A stretch of DNA of 64,000 nucleotides from an uncultured Chryseobacterium sp. (GTDB lineage Bacteria > Bacteroidota > Bacteroidia > Flavobacteriales > Weeksellaceae), in assembly GCA_913778505.1 (NCBI GenBank), contig CAJYWD010000031.1, positions 62,001 through 126,000 of the forward strand, written 5' to 3'. Positions within the stretch are counted from its first letter, which is position 1; every line of letters starts with the position of its first letter. The notes below the pieces were generated by a model. That model was not told where the DNA came from. It was given only the letters and a program-made list of their open reading frames with translations, and ran no database searches. Shown here piece after piece: positions 55,813 to 64,000 of the stretch. Made by a program: the position numbers and the translations under genes.

Positions 55813-58800
55813 TTAATTATCAGGACACGCCGGTGTGGTCATACAGTACCAGCCGTAGGTACTACCGTTATCTTTAGAAGTATAGACCTTTAGGCATAAT
55901 GCCTCTTCATCGTAAACGATCATACCCTCTACAGGATTGGTAATAGCAGATAGTCCTGCGGTGGTAGCCACCCTGTTGATCACAAATCCTTTTTCCTTGG
56001 ACTCCAGCACGGTCCATGCACCTTTACGCGCGCCCGGCCATACATTGGTACCGTTGGTCGCCCTGCCCAGGGCAGAGATGCCATGCGTGCTGACCTGCGT
56101 TGTTCCGCCTGTGGCGGCAGCCCTGTAGCATTTGCTGTCGCAGACGTTGTCTACCGCTACCAGTACCGGTGTCCCGGCTGGTGAGAAACAACCGTTAATG
56201 CCGTCATAATAAAATGGCCAGTACTTGCCGTTGCCCACTGCCGTAGGGTTGTTTACCTGGGTGCCGCTGTCGTGGGTCTTGGTGGTGTACCATACCACTG
56301 ATGACCCGGACGGCGCTGCCGTCTGTGGCAATGCGGTAAGGTCTACGGTAGGGTAGTTACAGCAGCTGTTGCTCACCACGGTCACTTTGCTTCCCGGGCT
56401 GTAGCAGTTATTGGTTGTGTCATGATAATACACCCAATAGCTTGTGGCGGTGTAGGTGGCATTCACTACGGTGCTGCTAAGTTTGGTGGCAGCACTAGGG
56501 TTAGCGCTGGAATGCCACTCGGTCAAGGAGCCATTTGGTCCTGCAGGCGGGCTGAAGGTTGCCAGGTTTACCGGAACAGGGTCTGTGACCGAACAGGACT
56601 GACAAGGACTGATGGCAACCGTTACGGCCTGCGATGCCGGGCTGTAGCAGTTGCTGGAACTGCTGTAGTAAAAGGCAAAGTAAGTTCCCCCGCCCACGGC
56701 GGTAGGTGTGGATACAGCTGTGGTATGATTATTATCTGTGAACCATCTCAGTTGTGTATTTGCAGGTATAGTACCAGTATGTGCCTGGGTGTTCAGGTTG
56801 ACCGTTGTAGCAGGGCAATTGTTTCCCACTGCCGTGTTCACTGTTGGTGCGGTGTTCCCTGCCGGGCAAGCCGATACGGTAACCTGTACTGCGTTAGATG
56901 CTGTACCACAGTTGCCACCGTTAAGAGCTACCACATAGTAGTACTGAGTGCCGGCCACGTTAGTTGGCGGTGTATAGGCACTATTTGTCGCACCTGATAT
57001 GGGTGTTCCTCCGCTATTGGTAGCGGCAGTATTGGTATACCACTGGTAGGATGTGGCGCCTGTGGCAGTTGCTGTAAGATTTGCAGGGGTAGCATTGTAG
57101 GCCAGACTCTGGGAAGCAGGTGATGCTGATACCGCTGTAGGATAAGCAGATACTGTGACGGGAGTCCTTGGCGAAGAAGAGGTTTTACAACTTGTCGTAG
57201 AACTTGTAACCTCTACAAAGTAATATCTCGTGTTATGCGCTGTACCAGTGGGTGGTGTATAGCTGGTATTATTATTTGTCCCTGGTGCATTGGCAATAGT
57301 ACCTCCTGTTGGGGCATCACTATACCTCCATAGATATGTCAGCGTTCCCGACCCTGTGGCAGAGGCTGTTAGAGTGTTGGCTGTCTGGCCGACACACAGG
57401 TTCTGAGCCGTACTGTTGGGCTGGGGATTAATAACCGGTGCTGCATTTACAATAACTCCTCTGGTAGAGGTAGCTGTGGTGCTGCACCCGCTGCTAGTGG
57501 TAGCTACAACATAATAGTAGGTAGTACCGGCGGTATCTGTTGGTGGTGTGTAGGTTGTGCCTGTAGCCCCCGTGATGGCCGTACCTCCTGAGGTGGAGTT
57601 TGTGGTACCGTTGTTGTACCATTGGTATGATGAAGCCCCTGATGCCGAGGCTACAAGATTAATAGGCGTCGTATTCTGGCAGACTGTTTGTGTTGCCGAA
57701 GTTGTAGAACTGTATGCAGGCACTCCCGGGTTAGGGTTGATCGTTACCGATACTTTGTTGGAGGTTGCTGTCGGAGCGCAAGTTCCTGAAACAATTACAT
57801 AATAGTAGTATGTTCCCGGTGTGCTGCTTGTAGGAGGGGTATATGATGCAGTCTGTCCTCCATTGGTGGAGCCGACAGATGAACCCGTTCCACTTGGGGT
57901 AGTGGCGACATACCACTGGTAACTGAGCGTTCCAGCCCCATTAGCTGTTACTGTAAGGGGTGTTACTGTTGACGAACTCTGATTCTGACAATAGCTTCTG
58001 GGCGTACTGTCCGGCTGTGTTGTAATGCTTGGCGGAGCAGTGGTTATCTGTGTTCTGATACCGGATTTGGTGCTACAGCCTGTAGAAGTATTGGTCACTA
58101 CAGCATAATAATACATAGTACCTGCAGTAGTGGTAGGCGGCGTGTAGTTGTCGCTTGTCGCACTGTTGGTGGTCTTCACAAGTGTTCCACCAGTGGTTGT
58201 ATTGTTACTATTGCTATACCATTCGAACTTGGATGTCACATTCGATGTTAGCGCAATGGCTGTGGCTGCTACATTCTGACACTTCGTATCATTAGTGTTG
58301 GAAGCGCCTGTGCCGGTTAAGGTAGGGCCTGAGTTGACGGTAACCTGAGTCCGAGTGGAGGTGTTCGAACATGTGCCGTCCGTTACTATCACATAATAGT
58401 ACCTTGTTCCCACAATGCCGGTGTCTGGTGTATAGCTGCTGGACGTAGCCCCAGTCACAGTGGTTATGTTGCCCCCTGTAGCGGCATCGCTGTAGTACCA
58501 CTGGTATGTTGGCGCAGTTCCGGAAGCTGTAACGGTGAGCGGCGTAGCGGTACCGTTAACACAAATATTCTGCGGCGTACTGTTAGGTTGGGAAGTGATG
58601 ATCGTTGGACAATTGACTATTTCAAAATTATCGTAAAGATAATATACAGCTGGAGTATTTGGTGAATCAGCTCGTGTTAATGTGGTAGGATCCTCCCTCC
58701 ATTGGCCAACAGTCATATACTCTTCTGTTCCATTCGCAGTATAGTTTAAGGTTACAGGAACCCACGTATTGTGATTATCATAAACTTGAGTATTGGTTGC

Positions 58801-59460
58801 AGGAATTAAGACCCTTTGATCCTTATTCCACGAGTTCAGAATCCCTCCGTAGCCTTGTGGTATGGCTCCAGTATTTGCAGAAGTATTGCTACTATTGGGA
58901 GCAACAGCAGAAAAACATAATCCTAAATAGCCTTTTTCAGCTGCAGGAAAATCAACTAATTGATTTTCATTGTTAGCAAGTGTTGATCTTCCGTATAGGT
59001 GCATAGTATAAAATGTTATCTTATAAGTAACACCTGCCGACAGTTTTGTGCCAAGTTTGGTAGTGAGGTATTCTTTATAGTTGCTATATCCTGTACCTTG
59101 AGAATTTTGATAAGCAGCTTCTGCAATTAACGACATATATGCATTTCCATTCTGAGCATTTATAGAATTGAAAGGCGTGCTTCCTGTTGCGGAAATGTTC
59201 ATACGGTAATCAATTGTATTAGGTGGTGCACCATAATAATAATTTCCCGGCGATAAGGTGGGAGCTACCCAGTCTTTAATTTTACTTGTCTGCCATTTAT
59301 CTGTAGGATAGTCGTTTGTTGTCTTTAATATTTCGAAAGAAGGGTTGCTTATTTGTCCTCTTATTATGGTTCCTGATAACATCAGTGATATCACTACTAC
59401 CGTGTGCTTACATTTCTGTAGGGTTTTCCTGAGGAAGTTGTTTTGATTATTCTTTTTCAT
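55813..59460 (-). CDS. large secreted protein with jelly-roll, six Ig-like and three further repeats (1215 aa)
   Basis: A 1215-residue secreted protein. The start MKKNNQNNFLRKTLQKCKHT resembles those of the FISUMP proteins; signal end MLSGTIIRGQ. Residues 35-285 form a CBM-like domain (ISNPSFEILKTTNDYPTDKW, YLYDNFEIVNCP). Six Ig-like domains of about 90 residues follow, each with a YQWY-type strand and a YYYVV strand (PTYQWYYSDAATGG ... GTRYYYVIVTDGTC). Three repeats of another type come next (LRWFTDNNHTTAVSTPTAVG, GGGTYFAFYYSSSSNCYSP). The end is a tail module (SKEKGFVINRVATT, NPVEGMIVYDEEALCLKVYT) shared with the 41248 protein. Probably an adhesin; no T9SS domain seen. Confidence 0.88.
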   Translation of the reverse strand: MKKNNQNNFLRKTLQKCKHTVVVISLMLSGTIIRGQISNPSFEILKTTNDYPTDKWQTSKIKDWVAPTLSPGNYYYGAPPNTIDYRMNISATGSTPFNSINAQNGNAYMSLIAEAAYQNSQGTGYSNYKEYLTTKLGTKLSAGVTYKITFYTMHLYGRSTLANNENQLVDFPAAEKGYLGLCFSAVAPNSSNTSANTGAIPQGYGGILNSWNKDQRVLIPATNTQVYDNHNTWVPVTLNYTANGTEEYMTVGQWREDPTTLTRADSPNTPAVYYLYDNFEIVNCPTIITSQPNSTPQNICVNGTATPLTVTASGTAPTYQWYYSDAATGGNITTVTGATSSSYTPDTGIVGTRYYYVIVTDGTCSNTSTRTQVTVNSGPTLTGTGASNTNDTKCQNVAATAIALTSNVTSKFEWYSNSNNTTTGGTLVKTTNSATSDNYTPPTTTAGTMYYYAVVTNTSTGCSTKSGIRTQITTAPPSITTQPDSTPRSYCQNQSSSTVTPLTVTANGAGTLSYQWYVATTPSGTGSSVGSTNGGQTASYTPPTSSTPGTYYYYVIVSGTCAPTATSNKVSVTINPNPGVPAYSSTTSATQTVCQNTTPINLVASASGASSYQWYNNGTTNSTSGGTAITGATGTTYTPPTDTAGTTYYYVVATTSSGCSTTATSTRGVIVNAAPVINPQPNSTAQNLCVGQTANTLTASATGSGTLTYLWRYSDAPTGGTIANAPGTNNNTSYTPPTGTAHNTRYYFVEVTSSTTSCKTSSSPRTPVTVSAYPTAVSASPASQSLAYNATPANLTATATGATSYQWYTNTAATNSGGTPISGATNSAYTPPTNVAGTQYYYVVALNGGNCGTASNAVQVTVSACPAGNTAPTVNTAVGNNCPATTVNLNTQAHTGTIPANTQLRWFTDNNHTTAVSTPTAVGGGTYFAFYYSSSSNCYSPASQAVTVAISPCQSCSVTDPVPVNLATFSPPAGPNGSLTEWHSSANPSAATKLSSTVVNATYTATSYWVYYHDTTNNCYSPGSKVTVVSNSCCNYPTVDLTALPQTAAPSGSSVVWYTTKTHDSGTQVNNPTAVGNGKYWPFYYDGINGCFSPAGTPVLVAVDNVCDSKCYRAAATGGTTQVSTHGISALGRATNGTNVWPGARKGAWTVLESKEKGFVINRVATTAGLSAITNPVEGMIVYDEEALCLKVYTSKDNGSTYGWYCMTTPACPDN

Positions 59461-59471
59461 AAACCTGTGTT

Positions 59472-59678
59472 TTAATCGATTTTATATATTATGAAACAAT
59501 CCATTTCTGTTTGCCAGTTATTTATGCAGATCCTACATGGTTCGTCAAAAGTCGGATGTGGTTCGATAACAGGATATGATTGCGCATACATTCTCGTGAA
59601 AAGAGAAATCGCAATTCCTAATACAAAAATTAATTGTTTAGTGTTTGCTTTTTTAAAAATGCGTTGCTTATTCTTCAC
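59472..59678 (-). CDS. short secreted peptide (68 aa, GTG start)
   Basis: A 68-codon ORF that begins with GTG at 59678 and ends 12 bases before the 55813 gene. It reads VKNKQRIFKKANTKQLIFVL with a hydrophobic core (LIFVLGIAISLFTRMYAQ) that fits a signal peptide. The 36-residue remainder is SYPVIEPHPTFDEPCRICIN and NWQTEMDCFIIYKID, with three cysteines. It may be a real secreted peptide in the same operon or the N-terminus of a gene lost by deletion. Confidence 0.45.
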   Translation of the reverse strand: MKNKQRIFKKANTKQLIFVLGIAISLFTRMYAQSYPVIEPHPTFDEPCRICINNWQTEMDCFIIYKID

Positions 59679-60258
59679 TTTTTGTGTTTAAATTGTTAAT
59701 TATTTATTTTGTCTTATTTATATTACATATTCCTTCCGAGTGGAATTGATCATTAGTGAAAGGAATGGTTGATGTTATCTGAGTTTTCACTTTACTTTCA
59801 TAAAGCCTTCTGCTCAATTAAGAAAAATCTCATCTGTAATACCGAATATTAGCGTAGCAATCTCCTGCATTGTTATCACGCCTTGTTTCCCAAGCGTGCA
59901 TTTTATGTCGTCTATCAAGACTCCAGTGATGTTTCCCATAACCTGTGGGTTATAAAACACGGCTATTGATAGATATCGCATTCGGGGGCTTTGTCTCTTG
60001 TGAACATTTCTGTCACTGCTACCAGTTGCGAGACACAAAGAATTTTCAATAAAGAAAGGATTGCTTCGTAGAGCCATCTCGCAAAGACAGCGGCATAGGT
60101 CAAATCAATTCCTGGCTCCTAAACACATGATGATGATTGCGTTATGTATTGATATCCCTGGCATTGCAGTCGTCTATCCGCAAGTCATGTCTCGATTTAC
60201 TTTGTGCCTCATAATAATGGGTGAAGAATCGCAGCAACATTGTTCTTCAGATAAATCA
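59679..60258. other. 580-base region with REP sequences, no convincing gene
   Basis: Two weak ORFs (59814-60077 minus and 60061-60375 plus) overlap REP-like sequence and each other and are not credible. REP-like halves lie at 60011-60092 (TGTCACTGC ... TTGCGAGACACAAAG ... GGATTGCTTCGTAGAGCC). Confidence 0.5.
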
Positions 60259-60858
60259 TTAATGGATCAGGGAAGGTGGCGGACGCTGGAAGCCGAAGCC
60301 GCCGTTATGGTTGCAAAAGAAATTGATGGTGTAGTAAAATACCACCATCAGCAAAAGAAGCAGGTTAATTATTAGAATATTGTAATGCCTTTCCACATAA
60401 GCCTGAAAGTGTGAGGGCAGTGGGATACCACAAGCTTTGCCAACTCCTGCTGATGTAAAAAAGTATTCCTGAGGAACCGGAAAGTTCCTAATCTTTGTCC
60501 TAGACTCCTGCCTATTGCTTTGAGAAACAGATTTTATTTCCTTTTGACTCGTACGGTTTTTTTTGGTCTTCGGAAGCTTAGCAATAGATTCTTTTTGGGT
60601 TGCAGGCTTCTGAACGGATGTGTTCTGGATCTGCCCAGCTATTACGATTGGCGTATTCTCCTCTACATAGATTGTGGTGCCTTGGGCGATGTAGATGCTG
60701 GCTTTTTCGTGGGGATTCTGTTCAGTTGGTACAATAACATCGTCTCCGGCTTTCACAAAAGGGCAGAAGAGCACAAATAGCCCAAATAAAAGAAGACATC
60801 TAACCTTTGAAAAAAGGCAGGATGTCTTCAAAGATATTTTGACCACTTGTGTTTCCAT
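60259..60858 (-). CDS. hypothetical membrane protein (199 aa)
   Basis: A 199-residue protein. An N-terminal signal or anchor (CLLLFGLFVLFCPFVKA, about residues 21-37) is followed by a short beta-like region (DDVIVPTEQNPHEKASIYIA, TIYVEENTPIVIAGQIQN). A Lys/Ser/Gln-rich linker comes next (about 85-125). A second hydrophobic helix near the end (NILIINLLLLLMVVFYYTIN, about 158-177) is followed by a short tail. I do not recognise the family. It is encoded divergently from the TPR-AraC regulator, 404 bases away, and could be regulated by it. Confidence 0.6.
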   Translation of the reverse strand: METQVVKISLKTSCLFSKVRCLLLFGLFVLFCPFVKAGDDVIVPTEQNPHEKASIYIAQGTTIYVEENTPIVIAGQIQNTSVQKPATQKESIAKLPKTKKNRTSQKEIKSVSQSNRQESRTKIRNFPVPQEYFFTSAGVGKACGIPLPSHFQAYVERHYNILIINLLLLLMVVFYYTINFFCNHNGGFGFQRPPPSLIH

Positions 60859-61262
60859 TTTTTTTGAGATGAACTGTCAGCATATCGTATAGTGATGCTC
60901 CGAAAAGAATTTACTTCTACGATATATTGGCAGTATTTTGTGATGCAAGATTATGGAAAGGGAGTATTGCGGTACAAATTATGACGCTTTTGATTTCCGA
61001 AATCAGGAAATATTAATGACATTGGATTGTTTTATTATAAAGTGTTTTACAAATTAAGGTCATTGAAAACCAGATAGATGTCAATATCCTGGCTTAACTG
61101 CGGTAATAATTAAATTCTCTTGAATATCTTACTGTATTAATTTCCGAATATTGTATTTTTGGTAATGCTTTCCGGTCTTTGGTAATCAATGTTTATAAAA
61201 ATGTTATCTTATCAATTACTGTTTATAAAGTTTTAAAACATTTTCCAAAAAATGACACATTT
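60859..61262. other. divergent promoter region, no gene
   Basis: Separates the 60259 gene (minus) from the regulator (plus). A plus-strand -7 box sits at 61154-61161. Otherwise it is AT-rich without clear structure. Confidence 0.5.
61154..61161 (+). promoter_or_regulatory. -7 box TATTTTTG before the TPR-AraC regulator
   Basis: TAnnTTTG match 101 bases before the ATG at 61263, giving a long leader. An alternative ATG at 61179 lies 17 bases after the box, but its added N-terminus lacks signal character. Confidence 0.45.
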
Positions 61263-62915
61263 ATGAGAAGAAAATTTTACCATTTCTTATTTTTGGTGAT
61301 AAGTACAGTCTGCATTGGACAGAATACAAATTCACAACAATCTCTACCCAATTCCGAAGATGTTTTATATCGAAAACTGAGGTCTATCCAAGATGGTAAG
61401 GAGCCTGTCAGTCCTAAGGAATTGCTTAGGCTCAAAAGAGCGTCAGAAAATCTGCATTATCAAAAGGGGATTCTGATGAGCGTAGATCTTCTCATAAGTG
61501 AGTATAGCAAGGCAGATAGAAATAAAGAGATTGTTGAACTGGTCTCACAGATAGAACCGCTGATTAAAGATATAGACAAGGATCCGAGCGGTGAGATCTC
61601 AAGCATATACAGGAAGAAGGCTCTGGCACTTATGTATCTTGGACTGGATAGTGCCAGTAAAGAAAATACATTTAATGCAAGAAGACTGGCCAGGACGATC
61701 TCTGATCCGGATCTGAAGCATTGGAGATTATCGCAAATCAGTAAGGATCTGCACTCTTACTTCAACAGCAGGGAAAACGAATCTGCAAAAAAGGCCGATC
61801 AGGATTCATCATTATATTATCTGAAAAGATCGCTGGATGAGAATAACCTGATTAGCGATAAAAGTACGACTGTAGAAGATAAGAAAAAATATAATGGTAT
61901 TGTTGAGACCTACACCAGATTAGGGATATTTTACCTGGAACATTCTGATAAACCCGGTAATCTTAAGCTGGCAGAGAAGAGCCTGCTGCAGGCTGAGCAA
62001 ATCCAGAATAGCCGCAAGGTACTGAACGGACGGTTTCTGGCTACACTCCTGAACCAGCTGAGCTGGCTTTATTTGGAGAAGAAGGATTTTCCCAGATCCA
62101 TTGATTATGCCAGGAGCGCACTGGATGTAGAGAAGAGCAACCGGCGTCCGTCAGCAAGAGTAGAATCATTTGAATTTCTGGCAGATTCTTACCTTGAGTT
62201 GGGCGACAAAAAGTTGGCTAAATATTATATGGATCGGTATACGGTTCTAAAGGATAGTATCAATATTGCGAACAGGCAAAATACTGAGGTTGCAGCATCA
62301 ACATTGATCAAAGAAGTGAAGGAGGATGGTTTGCAAAAAAGTAGAAATCAGTTGGTGCTGGGCCTGCTTGTGCTTTTGGTGGTTTTGTCTGTGGCATTAA
62401 TCCTCTGGATTCGTCAGAAGAAATTGATGAGGTCCAGGTATGAGGTAATGATCAGTAGTCTGAAAGAAGGTAGTCTGAAGATCCCTGCTGTCGAAAAACG
62501 CAGACCGGAAGTGCAAACCACCGTGAGAAATAAGATATCTGATGTTACCGAGCAGAATATTTTGTCAAAAATCAATGACTTTGAGAACGGCGAGCTTTTT
62601 CTTAGCGGTAATCTCAGCCTTACAAGCCTGGCAACGACTTTCGAGACCAATCCTAAATATCTTACGGAAGTGATCAAAAAATACAGGTCTCAAAGTTTTA
62701 ACAATTATATCAACGCATTAAGGATAAACTATATCATTAATAAACTTTATAATGAACCTGAGTACAGAAGTTATAAGATCAGTTACCTTGCGGAATCTGC
62801 GGGTTTCGTTACCTATCAGGTATTTATCCTGTCGTTCAAAAAGATGTATGGTGTAACACCATCGTATTTCATACAGAATCTGAACACTGCAACGGATCAA
62901 GAATCCGGGCAGTAA
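61263..62915 (+). CDS. membrane-bound regulator: TPR sensor, TM helix, AraC-type HTH (550 aa)
   Basis: I use the ATG at 61263, which gives a signal peptide MRRKFYHFLFLVISTVCIGQ; a start at 61179 would add 28 residues without purpose. Residues 25-360 are TPR-like helices (SIDYARSALDVEKSNRRPSA; DSYLELGDKKLAKYYMDRYT) placed in the periplasm. One membrane segment lies at about 365-383 (LVLGLLVLLVVLSVALILWI). The cytosolic C-terminus (about 440-545) is an AraC-type DNA-binding domain: LSLTSLATTFETNPKYLTEV, YRSQSFNNYINALRINYIIN and KISYLAESAGFVTYQVFILS. A one-protein signalling system, probably controlling nearby envelope genes. A terminator shared with the convergent RCC1 gene follows. Confidence 0.9.
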   Translation: MRRKFYHFLFLVISTVCIGQNTNSQQSLPNSEDVLYRKLRSIQDGKEPVSPKELLRLKRASENLHYQKGILMSVDLLISEYSKADRNKEIVELVSQIEPLIKDIDKDPSGEISSIYRKKALALMYLGLDSASKENTFNARRLARTISDPDLKHWRLSQISKDLHSYFNSRENESAKKADQDSSLYYLKRSLDENNLISDKSTTVEDKKKYNGIVETYTRLGIFYLEHSDKPGNLKLAEKSLLQAEQIQNSRKVLNGRFLATLLNQLSWLYLEKKDFPRSIDYARSALDVEKSNRRPSARVESFEFLADSYLELGDKKLAKYYMDRYTVLKDSINIANRQNTEVAASTLIKEVKEDGLQKSRNQLVLGLLVLLVVLSVALILWIRQKKLMRSRYEVMISSLKEGSLKIPAVEKRRPEVQTTVRNKISDVTEQNILSKINDFENGELFLSGNLSLTSLATTFETNPKYLTEVIKKYRSQSFNNYINALRINYIINKLYNEPEYRSYKISYLAESAGFVTYQVFILSFKKMYGVTPSYFIQNLNTATDQESGQ

Positions 62916-62934
62916 CAGTGTTATAACAAAAAAA

Positions 62935-62956
62935 AGAGAGCATTCAACTGCTCTCT
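62935..62956. terminator. bidirectional terminator between convergent genes
   Basis: AGAGAGCA (62935-62942) pairs with TGCTCTCT (62949-62956) over a six-base loop, with A-rich and T-rich flanks on both sides. It serves the regulator gene (plus) and the RCC1 gene (minus). Confidence 0.75.
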
Positions 62957-62990
62957 CTTTCTAACTTTAATTATACGATCTGCTAACCTC

Positions 62991-64000
62991 TTATTTTTTT
63001 ATCAGTTTTACAGTATCTGCATTGTTGATTTTGATGATATAAACACCAGCTGGAAGGTCAGAAACATTGATTTTATTGTCTTGAATGCTGCTTACAGTTT
63101 TCACGATAGCTCCGGCAGTATTGTAAACCTTAGCATCGGTAACAGCTTTGGAAGATTGTATCTGAACCATGTCCTTCGCAGGATTAGGATAGAGTGCTAT
63201 TCTGTTTACAGCTGAAGACTCACTAACAGCAAGGTTTTCGCAAGTTACTTTTGTAGCTACATTACTGTTGGCCTGTACGCCATCACCATTGCCAAGTTGC
63301 CAGTATCCATCCCATCCCCAGGTATACATATTGGTTGTGGAAGCTTCAATAGCACCGGTAGAATAATAACCTGCTCTTGTGGAATAGGCTTTCCAGTTTC
63401 CGCCAGTACCCACTTGAGTTGGTACATTAACTGAACTACTGGTAGAACCTACACCTATTTTTCCGTAGCTGTTATCACCCCATCCCCACAGACTGCCATC
63501 AGTTTTATAGGCGAAAGAAGATAATTTTCCCACCGCAAGAGCAGACCAATTGGTACCCGTCATTTTTTGTGGGGAGTAATAAGTAGTTCCTGCTGTAGCG
63601 CTCACACCCACCTGTCCGTTAGGATTACCTCCCCACGCCCATAGCTCACCATTGGTTTTGAGACCTATGGCATGATACTCGCCGCCTGAGACTTCTGCCC
63701 AGTTGGTGTCCGTACCTACTTTGGTAAAAACATCTACCTCGTTTCCTGATGCCTGTGGTTGCCCTGCCTGGCCATAAAGATTAGCGCCAGTTGCCCATAG
63801 TGTTCCATCGGTCTTGATACCGTACGTATTGTAGTAACCTGTGCCCACGGCTTTCCAGTCAGTGGCTTTACTGGATTCCTGAGTCCATACATTTACGGCT
63901 CCCACAGATGATCCAAAACCGATTCCTCCCCAGTCGTTATAACCTGTTCCCCACATGGTACCATCATTCTTGATCACCATGGTGTGAAGATAACCTACAG
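62991..64000 (-). CDS. RCC1-repeat T9SS cargo protein, C-terminal part (cut by window end)
   Basis: The frame is open from the window end to the stop at 62991; the N-terminus is outside. At least 336 residues are visible. They form RCC1-like propeller repeats of about 50 residues (KTDGTLWATGANLYGQAGQP; LKTNGELWAWGGNPNGQVGV; KTDGSLWGWGDNSYGKIGVG). The last 75 residues are a type A T9SS sorting domain: ALYPNPAKDMVQIQSSK, then DAKVYNTAGAIVKTV and LPAGVYIIKINNADTVKLIKK. The protein is therefore exported by T9SS and anchored or released at the surface. It is the only protein in the window with a clear sorting domain. It fits with porG at 14399. Confidence 0.92.
   Translation of the reverse strand, partial: VGYLHTMVIKNDGTMWGTGYNDWGGIGFGSSVGAVNVWTQESSKATDWKAVGTGYYNTYGIKTDGTLWATGANLYGQAGQPQASGNEVDVFTKVGTDTNWAEVSGGEYHAIGLKTNGELWAWGGNPNGQVGVSATAGTTYYSPQKMTGTNWSALAVGKLSSFAYKTDGSLWGWGDNSYGKIGVGSTSSSVNVPTQVGTGGNWKAYSTRAGYYSTGAIEASTTNMYTWGWDGYWQLGNGDGVQANSNVATKVTCENLAVSESSAVNRIALYPNPAKDMVQIQSSKAVTDAKVYNTAGAIVKTVSSIQDNKINVSDLPAGVYIIKINNADTVKLIKK

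Noticed and set aside
59814-60375. Two overlapping ORFs (87 codons minus, 104 codons plus)
   Set aside because: Both overlap REP-like sequence and each other, without domain or signal features.

Overview
The window looks like chromosome from a Bacteroidota bacterium of the class Flavobacteriia, most like Chryseobacterium or a close relative. The evidence is -7 boxes of the form TAnnTTTG, no Shine-Dalgarno sites, a porG-uppS-bamA-skp-skp order, DUF6089, DUF4870 and DUF3127 proteins, type IX secretion (T9SS) sorting domains, and many secreted proteins carrying the VGINTxxP motif. Species assignment is inference.

Layout. 1-1400: two hypothetical genes on the minus strand, separated by a 63-bp tandem repeat. 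1.9-14.2 kb: a surface-polysaccharide locus on the plus strand. It holds GT-C type membrane enzymes, an acyltransferase 3 gene of much lower GC, an EpsG-type polymerase candidate, a degenerate arginase-fold protein, a GT2 transferase, a WecA-type initiating transferase, a Wza-type export lipoprotein and a Wzc-type tyrosine kinase. 14.4-23.3 kb: an envelope-biogenesis block (porG, uppS, bamA, two OmpH/Skp chaperones), then a thioesterase, rfbD, a secreted protein and a TPR protein. 23.6-27.5 kb: a regulatory block with a NarL-like response regulator, a sensor kinase with a periplasmic TPR domain, a tiny secreted-type peptide gene just upstream of the kinase, and a divergent membrane protein; a shared 16-bp palindrome brackets it. 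27.5-30 kb: housekeeping genes (DMT transporter, aat, DUF3127) and three tRNAs (Leu-UAG, Gly-GCC, Leu-UAA). 30-37.3 kb: a decayed gene, a TPR protein, small envelope proteins, and a LytS/LytTR two-component pair whose sensor is again a TPR domain. 37.4-60 kb: a large locus of secreted, modular surface proteins, almost all on the minus strand, full of shared domains, internal duplications, truncated copies and REP-like intergenic repeats. 60.2-64 kb: a membrane protein, a TPR-TM-AraC regulator, and an RCC1-repeat T9SS cargo cut by the window end.

Two ensembles stand out. First, the 23.5-27.5 kb unit (peptide, TPR sensor kinase, response regulator, palindromic sites, divergent effector) has the layout of a peptide-sensing circuit; this is a hypothesis. 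Second, the 40-60 kb locus behaves as a mosaic. The same modules (DUF11-like, GATase-like, Ig-like, a VEGMMVY tail module, FISUMP) recur in different combinations in neighbouring genes. A segment holding a FISUMP gene and a TlpA-like thioredoxin gene has been tandemly duplicated, leaving a 54-codon remnant of the second thioredoxin gene.

All calls come from reading the sequence and the translations. No database search was run.
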